A stretch of 47,457 bases of DNA, taken from NCBI GenBank assembly GCA_030612045.1, contig JAUWOP010000005.1, positions 1 to 47,457 of the forward strand, given 5' to 3'. The notes under the pieces are model-generated. The model did not search any database. It was given only the letters and a program-made list of their open reading frames with translations, and had not been told where the DNA came from. Origin of the DNA: Chloroflexota bacterium (GTDB taxonomy: Bacteria; Chloroflexota; Dehalococcoidia; UBA2247; JAUWOP01). This document shows, in pieces, positions 1 to 9,110 of the stretch. The position numbers were made by a program, and so were the translations under genes. The number at the start of each line of letters is the position of its first letter. Positions within the stretch are counted from its first letter, which is position 1.

Positions 1-1
1 A

Positions 2-265
2 ATAGTCTCCAAGCTAAGTGAAGATGAGTTGCAGGAAATCTTGAGGAGAGAGTACCTAAGGAGGCTTACCAGATATAAGTTGGCGGATGAGTCTTTTCGA
101 GAGAAGTATGGCATGACCTTTGAGGAATTTGAGCGAGAAAATATCGTGGTTAAGAAAGACTTTTCATGGGAAGTGGAGTCTGATGCCCAAGAATGGGAGT
201 TGGCTATTGATGGTATAAAAACCTGCCACGAAAAGCTAAAGGACCTTCAGATTGTAGGAAGTTAG
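2..265 (+). CDS. Hypothetical protein, 5'-truncated by the window edge; possibly toxin-antitoxin associated
   Basis: Frame is open from the window start (IVSKLSEDELQEILRREYL...) to the TAG at 263-265; followed by an antitoxin-like remnant. Confidence 0.4.
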   Translation: MVSKLSEDELQEILRREYLRRLTRYKLADESFREKYGMTFEEFERENIVVKKDFSWEVESDAQEWELAIDGIKTCHEKLKDLQIVGS

Positions 266-270
266 CAAAA

Positions 271-496
271 ATGACTGAGGATGGGAAAATCTTGCTTCCG
301 GAAGAAGTAGCCAAGAAACTGTAAGCCATTCCAGAGATTTGTCGTAATCGAAGATGGAGAGGGAGTTATCCTAAATCTGATAAGGATTCCTGATGCTGAT
401 GAGATTGCGAAGAGGGTTAAAAGCTCCGCTCCTCTCACCTTAGAGGAAATCTCTGAGGATGTCCATCAATATCGTAAAGAAAAGAGAACTGCGTGA
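271..496 (+). pseudogene. AbrB/VapB-like antitoxin remnant (frameshifted)
   Basis: MTEDGKILLPEEVAKKL then stop; continues in another frame as KPFQRFVVIEDGEGVILNLIRIPDADEIAKRVKSSAPLTLEEISEDVHQYRKEKRTA. Confidence 0.4.
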
Positions 497-618
497 TAAA
501 GGTTGGCCTGGACTTCTTGAATGGGGCTGAGGTGACGATTGTTCAGGCAGCAAATTCAAATGATCATGTTTTTGAGGTGACGGCGGATTAATACAGGATT
601 AAAACGAGGGGGTTTATT

Positions 619-828
619 ATGTATTTTACAGTAACTTTGGAGCAGGGTGAGGATGGCTATATTGTAGCTGAGTGCCCTTCTCTCCCTGGTTGTATCAGCC
701 AAGGAAGGTTTGAAGAAGAGGCTTTAGCCAACATCAGAGAGGCAATTGAACTCTGGTTAGAGGTTGAAGCTGAGAAGATAGCCAGGGGGATAGATAGTAG
801 CAAGAAGATCTGCGAAGTAAGGGTTTAA
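619..828 (+). CDS. hicB: HicB-family antitoxin
   Basis: MYFTVTLEQGEDGYIVAECPSLPGCISQGRFEEEALANIREAIELWLE matches the HicB N-terminal pattern; stop overlaps the downstream HicA start. Confidence 0.85.
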   Translation: MYFTVTLEQGEDGYIVAECPSLPGCISQGRFEEEALANIREAIELWLEVEAEKIARGIDSSKKICEVRV

Positions 829-1049
829 TGCCTGAGCTACCTCTGATTTCAAGGCAGGAGGCATTGAAGGCTTTTGAAAAGGCGGGGTGGAGCTATATGC
901 GCAGGAAAGGGAGTCATATGGTGATGATCAAGTCAGGGATGCCGGTTAATCTTTCAATTCCTGATCATAAAGAATTAGACCGTGGCACCCTTCGAAAGCT
1001 CGTTCGGCTTTCTGGTCTTACTGTAGAGGAATTTGTTGATTTGTTCTGA
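828..1049 (+). CDS. hicA: HicA-family mRNA interferase toxin (YcfA-like)
   Basis: GWSYMRRKGSHMVMIKSGMPVNLSIPDHKELDRGTLRKLVRLSGLTVEEF. Confidence 0.85.
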   Translation: MPELPLISRQEALKAFEKAGWSYMRRKGSHMVMIKSGMPVNLSIPDHKELDRGTLRKLVRLSGLTVEEFVDLF

Positions 1050-1262
1050 AAATAGTCTCATCCCCACATCTGTCATTGCGAGGAGCGTTCCCACATCTGT
1101 CATTGCGAGGCACGCCCCCATAATCTGTCATTGCGAGGCACGCAGTGCCGAAGCAATCTCGGTGGTGGGAGTAACGATGAGATTGCTTCGCTTCGCTCGC
1201 AATGACAGGGGGAAAGGGCTCGCAATGACAACCTATTTTCATGGTTCGTTGGTGGGCAACCG
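1048..1262. repeat. ~215-bp interspersed repeat with GTCATTGCGAG palindromes; inverted copy at about 23725-23931
   Basis: Near-identical over ~215 bp to the reverse complement of 23725-23931, including ACAACCTATTTTCATGGTTCGTTGGTGGGC. Confidence 0.85.
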
Positions 1263-1345
1263 CCTATGAGTGTTTGTTTGGTAAGTAGGTGTGGCTTCTG
1301 TAGCCACTTAGCTATGACATATTTAAGGACAAGGAGGATTTCACC

Positions 1346-1474
1346 ATGAAAAACCTCAAACTAATCGGGAAGGTGATGGCAGTTCTAGTTATTGCGGCAC
1401 TATTGGCATCCTTCCTTTTGCCCGCCGACTATTCCAATACTAACTTCACTTTTAGCAATCAGAAACAAGCTTAA
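1346..1474 (+). pseudogene. Orphan signal-peptide ORF (MKNLKLIGKVMAVLVIAALLASFLLPADYSNTNFTFSNQKQA), truncated secreted protein
   Basis: RBS AGGAGGATTTCACC plus ATG; duplicated at 2481 (MKNLKPIGKVMGVLLIV). Confidence 0.45.
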
Positions 1475-1488
1475 CGCGGAGGTTTAAT

Positions 1489-1722
1489 ATGCAAACATTA
1501 TTGCAATATAAGAGAAGGATATTTGATGACCTGAACTATCTGCCCGAAGATAAATTGGCAGAAGTTGAGGATTTCGTGAGTTTCCTGAAGGCAAAATACA
1601 GGAGAGAAAAGAAAAACATCATTTCTTTAGAGGGGCTTTGGAGTGGAGTAGAGCTTGGAGAAGATGAAATAAAGAATATTCGCAGGAAATCCTGGGAAAA
1701 CTTGCTGAGGAAGGAGATCTGA
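1489..1722 (+). CDS. DUF2281-like small protein (putative antitoxin)
   Basis: LNYLPEDKLAEVEDFVSFLKAKYRREKK motif; RBS GGAGG upstream. Confidence 0.55.
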   Translation: MQTLLQYKRRIFDDLNYLPEDKLAEVEDFVSFLKAKYRREKKNIISLEGLWSGVELGEDEIKNIRRKSWENLLRKEI

Positions 1723-1726
1723 TGCG

Positions 1727-1803
1727 AATAGAGTTTGTTGAGTTTATAGAGTTCATAGAGTTTGCAGGGTTGGTGGGGAACCCAACAAACTCAATAAACC
1801 CAA
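1727..1803. repeat. Palindromic low-complexity repeat (AGAGTTTGTTGAGTTTATAGAG...GGTTGGTGGGGAACCCAACAAACTC)
   Basis: Similar sequence at 8585-8663 and 41968-42026. Confidence 0.7.
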
Positions 1804-1977
1804 AGAACTCAGATGAAGTGATGTCAGAATCTGAAAGTGTCGAAACTATCTGGTAAGGTAACACCAAAGTAGTAGGGTGGGTGTAGCATAGCGAAACCCA
1901 CCACCCAAGCACATCGTAGCCAGAATGTGGGTTTCACACACCCTAGAAAATCTGTCACAAGGGTAAGGGAGGTAGCA

Positions 1978-2187
1978 ATGGAAATAGCCCCTGGAGTAGA
2001 GGTTAATGAAAGAATCTCTTTTGGGAAGCCTGTTATAAAGGGAGCTAGAGTCCCTGTCGAGTTGGTACTTGGGAAACTGGCTGGGGGGATGGGTTTTGAA
2101 GAAGTCATGAGAGAATACGAGATTACCCTTGAGAATATACTCGCTGCTTTGGATTATGCCTCGAAAGTGGAACCCATTGTGGCATAA
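1978..2187 (+). CDS. DUF433 domain protein (putative antitoxin)
   Basis: MEIAPGVEVNERISFGKPVIKGARVPVELVLGKLAGGMGFEEVMREYEITLENILAALDYA is typical DUF433; internal ATG preferred over the 1927 start. Confidence 0.8.
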   Translation: MEIAPGVEVNERISFGKPVIKGARVPVELVLGKLAGGMGFEEVMREYEITLENILAALDYASKVEPIVA

Positions 2188-2235
2188 TCATAGTCAGGTT
2201 CCCCAATGAGATGTCAACAGAGAGAATCAACGAAG

Positions 2236-2368
2236 GTAACCGTTCACTCGCCCATTTGTCATGCTGAATTTATTTCAGCATCTCTGGTCGTGAGATTCCG
2301 AAACAAGTTCGGAATGACATTATGGCGAGGAATCCAACTGCCCACAATGATGCATGGTGAACGGTTAC
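2236..2368. mobile_element. MITE-like element; termini GTAACCGTTCAC/GTGAACGGTTAC; 8-bp TSD CAACGAAG
   Basis: Inverted termini at 2236-2247 and 2357-2368; CAACGAAG at 2228-2235 and 2369-2376. Confidence 0.8.
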
Positions 2369-2480
2369 CAACGAAGAGGTTTACAAGTGTTTAAACGGAA
2401 TAGAAAATGAAGAAATGAGTAGAAATCTAATTGTCATCTCACCAGGAGAAGGTTAGAATAAGGAGAAGGAGGATTTCACC

Positions 2481-2804
2481 ATGAAAAACCTCAAACCAAT
2501 CGGGAAGGTGATGGGAGTTTTGCTTATTGTTACCCTGGTGGCAACGACGCTCTCTTTTGGTGACTTTGGGAATCAAAGCTAAGCCTTAGCCCAAGAAGTG
2601 GTGGTTAACTTCCCCGACACGAATCTGGAAGCGGTTATCCGTGAGGCGATAGGAAAGCCCGAAGGAGATATTTATCAATCCGACCTTGAAGGGCTCACCA
2701 AGTTCAGTGCTGAATATAAAGGCATCGCCAACCTCTCGGGACTGGAATACTGCACTAACCTTGTCCGGCTTCGTGGAAATAGTTGGACTGTGGATTTGTT
2801 GTAG
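2481..2804 (+). pseudogene. Secreted leucine-rich-repeat/internalin-like protein remnant
   Basis: Signal peptide, in-frame TAA at 2580-2582, then same-frame ALAQEVVVNFPDTNLEAVIREAIGKPEGDIYQSDLEGLTKFSAEYKGIANLSGLEYCTNLVRL before truncation. Confidence 0.65.
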
Positions 2805-2892
2805 CACTTGAACAAGGCGGATTTAGAGAGGTGATAGCATAGCAAAGAAATCCAAACCGACTGGAGCTGAAAACTATCGTCACGACGAACTA

Positions 2893-5800
2893 ATGCGCGA
2901 TAGAGCCATTCAAATCTTCATGTACCTCAAGGAATTGGCACTGCTCAAGACCAAAATCACCAGGGATTTGTCCAGTTATGACGAGGTAATATGGTTTCAT
3001 CAGGTACCCGAATACAAAGGTTGCTTCTCTGTATTGTCTTCTGAATCGGGTGAAAGGCAAGATGGAGTATGGCTTGAAATCCAAAGACCCAGGGAACCCC
3101 AAAAACCGAATGTACCACCTTCTTGTCTGAGATGGCTTGATGATAGTTCCGATACTGACCCTCTGGTTGAGCCACGCTTGAGAGACAAGATAGCAACAAA
3201 TGATAGTTCAACACGAGATTCCAGCTTGAACCCGCAATCTCAGGGCACACTATTCCCCGATCAATTCGAACGACTCACTAGCTATCCAGAAATATCGCAG
3301 GAATGGGAGCGCTACATTCAAGATAAATGGCTTCCCTGGTCTGAAACATACAAGCGCTGGAAAACTGCCAATAACCTCTACTTTCAACTTTTCTCCATCT
3401 ATCAGCAGCTAGAGAAGCTCGGTGAGCGCTATGAGCTTCTACTTGGTTTGGGACTTCTAACCTGGGAAACGCCGAATAATCAGCACATTAAGCGGCATAT
3501 GATCGTAGGAGACGCCTACCTTACCTTCGATGCCAATCGAGCCAGGTTTGAGTTACAGGGAGCACCGAATGGTATTAAGCTTCGCTTTGAAACTGAAATG
3601 GTTGATCAGAGCGATCTCCCACCGCTAGATCAACAGAAAGAAATCGAAGCCCTGTTAGATTCAATCCAGGAATCACCGTGGGACAAGGATGAACTTAATA
3701 AAGTCTTGCGAGGCTGGATTCAATCAATGAGGCCAGATGGGATATACTCTGACTCCCTGATTCCTCCGGAGAAATGCACAGATATACCTACTGTTACCTT
3801 CGCTCCCGCAATAATACTTCGGGAACGCACCCAGCGAAGTCAGGTCCAATGTTTTGCCAACATCGCCGAGCAGATTAGTAGCGGTGGCAACATTCCCTCG
3901 GGAGTACAGCTCCTCTGCGAAATATCTGAGAATACTCCCGAACTTGATGACGATGAGAGAGGGGCAGATAGTGGAAAGCCTATAGACAATACTCTTTACC
4001 TCCCACTACCCGTAAATGAAGAGCAGAGGCAAATTGTTAATCAAATCAGAAATCGCCGCGGAATCCTGGTGCAGGGACCGCCAGGCACTGGTAAAAGCCA
4101 CACAATCGCCAACCTAATCTGTCACCTGCTTGCCCAGGGTAAGAGAGTCTTGGTTACCAGCCAAACGCCTCGTGCACTCAGGGTATTGAAGAACAAAATA
4201 CCCGACGAGGTAGCGGCTTTGTGCGTTACCCTTTTGGGGAATGATAAGGCTGCCCGTGATGAGCTTGAGGGGTCTGTCCAGAACATCAACCAAAAATATT
4301 CTGTATGGAATCGGGTTAGAAGCCAAGAAGAAATAACCTCCCTTAAATCGCATTTGTTTGAAACACAGAAGAATATAGCTGATAAAAATCGGCTCTTAAG
4401 AGAGCAGCGAGAGATAGAGACCTACCAGCACCAAGTAGCCGATGGAAGCTATAGTGGCACGGCTCAACAAATCGCCCAGCAGATTAAGGAGGACCAGAAC
4501 AAATTCAGTTGGATAGCTGATGATATAGAGGAGAATGAGCCCAGAACTTTATCAAGCTCAGAATTCGCGGAACTGGTGAAGTTATACAGGGAGTTACCCG
4601 ATGAATATTGTGCAGAGTTGCAGCAGAAAATAGTTAGCCGAGAGAATGTGCCAGATATCGCCAGTTTTGTCAAAATGGTAACCGATGAGAAGGCAGCCAA
4701 ACAAAATCTCGAGGTGCATAGCTCTCGGCATCAATCGTTTCGCTTTCGCATCCTGGAACAACTGCCGGACGACGATATAAGCTCATTGCGCAGTTCTATA
4801 TCCGCCCTGATTGCTGCAAGAGGTAGCATCAAGAACAGATTTGCATGGGTTCCCCAAGCTGTATCAGACATATTAACTGACAATGATACACCATGGAAAG
4901 AACTTCACGACTCCGTGGTAACCCATTTGAGCAGCTTACATGAAAAGGCTACCGTCACTCAAACAGCTAATGTAGAATTCTCGAATTCTCTGAACAGGAA
5001 AATACTCCGAGCCAATGCCCATGACCTGCTAGAACACTTACAAAAAGGTGGGAAAGTGGGACGGGGTCCCTTCGCTCCACAGGTGGTAAAACGAACTCGC
5101 TATATAAGAGACAGGGTGCAAATAAATGGGCGACCATGTTCTCAGACGAAAGAAAACCTCAGGCTTCTTGTTGCTTACTTAGGCTTACTTGATGAAATTG
5201 ACCTCCTCTGGTCACTGTTTGAGGGGATAGACAAAAGGGAAGAAGTCTCCCTACCAATGCAGGTAGGATACCTTGAGGAGCGTCGCGAGGCTCTTGCGGC
5301 AGTACTTGGACTTGAAAGCTATCTGGAAACTGCGAAAGCCAGCGTAAGGACTGCTCAGGGGCTGGCAGAGCCTCCTTGGAATGATAGGGGGGCAATCGAG
5401 GAAATAATTCTTGACCTTGAAGCCGCAGAGAACGAGCATACTCTCCAGCGTGCCAGTTCTGCGATTGAAGACAGCATTCAAAAAGTCCGCATCATGCAAT
5501 ACAGTTCCAGAGCACATAGCTTGAACCAGGAGTTTCTCACCGCTCTGGAGGAGCGCAATGCTGAAGCATGGGCAAGATGCTTTGATAAGCTCGAGACTCT
5601 GGAACGAGATCGCAAGCGCCTGTCTAAACGCAATGAGCTTCAGGAGCGGCTGAGTAAAGCCGTACCGAAACTCGCAGGGCAATTACAGAGCACATTTACT
5701 GATAATACATGGGAGCAACGGGCAAGAGACTTTGAAGCGGCTTGGTTGTGGAAACAAGCTGATAACTGGCTAAATAAGTTTAACTGGGAGCACGACAAGG

Positions 5801-7868
5801 GAGAACTTGAAACAGAATTGCAACGGCTTTCTGAGGATGAACAAAGGACAATTTCCCAGCTTGCCGCAGCAAAAGCTTGGGAGAACTGCCTGCAAAGCAT
5901 GACAGAGCACCAGCGAACTAACCTTATTGCTTGGGCGAAAGCTATAAAGAGAGGTGGTAAGTGGATCGGGAAATACGCCCTAAAATACCGCAGAGAGGCA
6001 CAACAGTATATGGATGAATGTAAGGGGGCGATACCAGTATGGGTTATGCCTCTTTATCGGGTATTCGAGACGGTAAACCCTGAACCTGAAGCCTTTGATG
6101 TCATAATCGTAGATGAGGCAAGCCAGACCGGCCCAGAAGGGCTGGTCATCCAGTACCTGGCGAAACAGTGTATTGTAGTTGGTGATAATAAACAGATAAG
6201 TCCTGCAGCGGTGGGTGTTGACCTGGGTGAGGTGGGCATGTTGATCAAAAAGTACCTTGATGATATTCCGTTCAAAAACTTATATGACCCGCGAACCAGC
6301 CTTTTTGATCAGGCAGAAATTCGGTTCAGAGGCAGGATTGTACTACGGGAGCACTTCCGTTGCGTGCCGGAGATAATCCAGTTTTCCAATGATTTATGCT
6401 ACAAAGCAACACCGTTGAAGCCTTTGCGTCAATACCCACCAGAGAGGCTTGAGCCAATAATAGTGCGACACATAAAGAATGGCTTCCGTGAGGGAGGCAG
6501 CGGTCGAGCCATAAATCGTCCTGAAGCCGATGCATTGGTTAATACCATCGTGGAATCCTGCTCGCTAAAAGAGTATGCGGATAAGACCATGGGAGTCATA
6601 TCCCTTCAGGGCGAGGCTCAAGCCAAATACATTGAAAGCAAGCTGCTTACCCGTCTGAGTCCTACTGAACTGGAAAGACGCAAGATAGTTTGCGGTGATG
6701 CCTATGCTTTCCAGGGTGATGAGCGCGATGTCATTTTCATGAGTATGGTAGCAGCTCCAAACGAGAGAATAGGGCGTTGGTGAGAGAGGACGACCAAAGA
6801 CGCTTCAATGTGGCTGCCAGCAGGGCTAAAGATCAGGCAGTCTTATTCCACACCGCAACTTTAAACGATTTGAACCCTGACGGTATGCGTCACAAGCTAC
6901 TGAAGTACTATTTGAATCCTGGGGTAAAGCAAAACCCCGTAGACGGTATTGATTTGAATGAACTCCGTGGGCTAGCGCGTACCATTAAAAGGAACCTCGA
7001 AAATCATCCAAAACCTTTTGGCAGTTGGTTTGAGGTAGACGTGTATATTCAGATTGCGGATCGCGGTTTCCGAGTTATCCCCCAATATCCGGTTGCCGGC
7101 TATCGCATTGACATGGTCGTTGAAGGAGCAAGTAGCCAACTTGCGGTAGAGTGTTATGGTGATGAATGGCATGGAATTGAACAATATGAAAGGGATGTGT
7201 TTCGCCAGCGCGTATTGGAACGGTGTGGCTGGAGGTTCTGTATAATTTGGGGGAGTGAATACTATCGGGATCCCGAAGGTTCCCTAGAGTCTCTTTGGAT
7301 GACATTGTCCGAAATGGGCGTTCAACCTCTATCTGACACTGGATTCAGTGAGGAGAACTTATCAAAACACGAGCAACACAGTATGGTTGAAGATATTGGA
7401 GGAAGTTATCGGTCAGGCAATGGAATCGGGCTAGCGGATATCACAGCCATAGGAGAAGAGAGAGAAGCAATATGGCAAACACCAACGCTACCAGATAGCC
7501 TCGTTCAACAACCGCAGGAGCAAGAACCGAAAGGGGAGCTCCCAAGAAAAATGAGAATAGAGAGCGATACTTTTGATATTCACAATCAATACGAGATTTT
7601 AGTTAATGTAGCGGAGTGGCTTATTAGAAAGGAGAAGTTGAAGCCGTCAGATTGTCCAGTTGCGGCAGGTTATAAAAGAAATCTTGTCAATAAAGAGCCT
7701 AAATACAAAAATGGTGACCGATTTAGAGGACCAAAGCAGCTTTCAAACGGTCTATGGATTGAAACACATTGGAAGATAGCCGATTGTATACACAATGCAA
7801 GGCGTTTATTGGAAAGATTTGGTTATTCAGGTCAAATATTAGAGGTCAGGCTGTCTAAAAAGCCCTAA
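2893..7868 (+). pseudogene. SF1 (UPF1/DNA2-like) helicase with C-terminal restriction-endonuclease-like domain (MTES_1575/DUF559-type); single frameshift near 6770
   Basis: Walker A GPPGTGKSHTIANL, DEASQ box VIIVDEASQTGPEGL, QGDERDVIFMSMVAAPNERIG in frame 1, then ALVREDDQRRFNVAASRAKDQ in another frame; nuclease-like segment FEVDVYIQIADRGFRVIPQYPVAGYRIDMVVEG...AVECYGDEWHG. Confidence 0.8.
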
Positions 7869-7902
7869 AAAGGCGATTTTCTGAAGCTAACCATAGATTT
7901 AG

Positions 7903-8041
7903 ATTCAAGAAACTAAAAGGGGGAAGCTATTTCAAAAAAGCAGGAAAGGACCCTGCTGAAATTGCTAGAAGACTGCGTTTGGAAGTAGTGGAGAAGAAGT
8001 GTCCCTCATTCAGAAAATTCAGGGAACTCGTTCGGAATTAG
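7903..8041 (+). pseudogene. Short coding remnant of unknown family
   Basis: Open segment FKKLKGGSYFKKAGKDPAEIARRLRLEVVEKKCPSFRKFRELVRN* with no start codon. Confidence 0.3.
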
Positions 8042-8066
8042 GGATGTTTCTTGAGGAGAATCGCTG

Positions 8067-8575
8067 ATGTTAAACCAGGGCACAATATATACAGTGGGAC
8101 ATAGCAATATTGAGTTTGAAAAATTATTGAACTTGCTGAACGGCATCGAGGCGGTGGTGGATGTGAGGAGTGTCCCATTTAGTAAGTATGCCCCCCAGTT
8201 CAGCAGGGATAATCTAAGAGAAAAGCTCACAGACGCTGGAATTGAATACATCTTTATGGAGGATAAACACATAGGGAATATCCTCGGCGGGAGACCGAAA
8301 GATGAAGATTGCTATGAGAATGGGAAGGTCATTTACGCGAAGGTAGAGGAGAAGGTCTGGTACCAGCAGGGAATCGCATCGCTAGTCGAGCTGGCGAGTA
8401 AAAAAAGGCAGCAATAATGTGTAGCGAAGAAGACCCGCATAAGTGTCATCGGCATCACCTGATTGCTCAAAGCCTGTTAAAAACGGGTATGGTCGTCTTT
8501 CATATGAGAGTAGACGGAACATTGGAAAAAGCAGAAAGGGAAGCCAGTCCAGCTCAGACTAGGTGGTTAGGCTGA
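8067..8575 (+). pseudogene. DUF488 family protein (copy 1), frameshifted at an A7 run (8400-8406)
   Basis: MLNQGTIYTVGHSNIEFEKLLNLLNGIEAVVDVRSVPFSKYAPQFSRDNL...; family C-terminus [22 protein letters not shown] lies in the -1 frame and ends at TGA 8573-8575. Confidence 0.75.
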
Positions 8576-8584
8576 AGCCACTGA

Positions 8585-8663
8585 AGTGGGTTTGTTGGGT
8601 TTGTTGGGTTCTCCACCCCCCTCCAACTCCATGAACTCTATAACCCAACAAACTCTATGAGCT
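8585..8663. repeat. Second copy of the TTGTTGGGTTTGTTGGGTT...AACCCAACAAACTC palindromic repeat
   Basis: Similar to 1727-1803 and 41968-42026. Confidence 0.65.
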
Positions 8664-8675
8664 CATCTGACTATC

Positions 8676-9110
8676 ATGAAGATTTATACCATCGGTTTCA
8701 CCCAAAAGAGTGCCCGGCAGTTCTTCGATACGCTCAGGAGAAACGGTATCAGCCAGGTAGTGGATATCAGGCTTAATAATACCTCTCAGCTCGCCGGATT
8801 CACGAAAAAAGACGACCTGGCGTATTTTTTGAAAGCACTGTGCGGCGTAGACTATTATCATTTGGAATTTCTGGCGCCGACGAAGGAAATCAGGGTCCAG
8901 TATGCCAGGAGCAAGGACTGGGATGTCTACACCCAGGAATATATGGCGCTTCTGGAGAGCAGGGATGTCCTGAGCAGACTTGAGCGATCGTTCTTTGAGA
9001 GAGAAACTTGTTTCCTTTGCAGCGAAGCATCGGCAGAGCACTGCCACAGGAGACTGTTGGCAGAATATTTGAAGACTCACTGGGAAGGTATTGAGGTGGT
9101 GCATCTATGA
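8676..9110 (+). CDS. DUF488 family protein (copy 2)
   Basis: MKIYTIGFTQKSARQFFDTLRRNGISQVVDIRLNNTSQLAGFTKKDDL...CFLCSEASAEHCHRRLLAEYL. Confidence 0.85.
   Translation: MKIYTIGFTQKSARQFFDTLRRNGISQVVDIRLNNTSQLAGFTKKDDLAYFLKALCGVDYYHLEFLAPTKEIRVQYARSKDWDVYTQEYMALLESRDVLSRLERSFFERETCFLCSEASAEHCHRRLLAEYLKTHWEGIEVVHL

Noticed and set aside
1018-1269. ORFs 1018-1242 (-) and 1033-1269 (+)
   Set aside because: They lie in the GTCATTGCGAG repeat; CHCEARSAEAIS/VIASEAKQS peptides are typical spurious translations of this repeat class.
8655-9104. 149-aa minus-strand ORF
   Set aside because: Shadow of DUF488 copy 2, which has clear family motifs.
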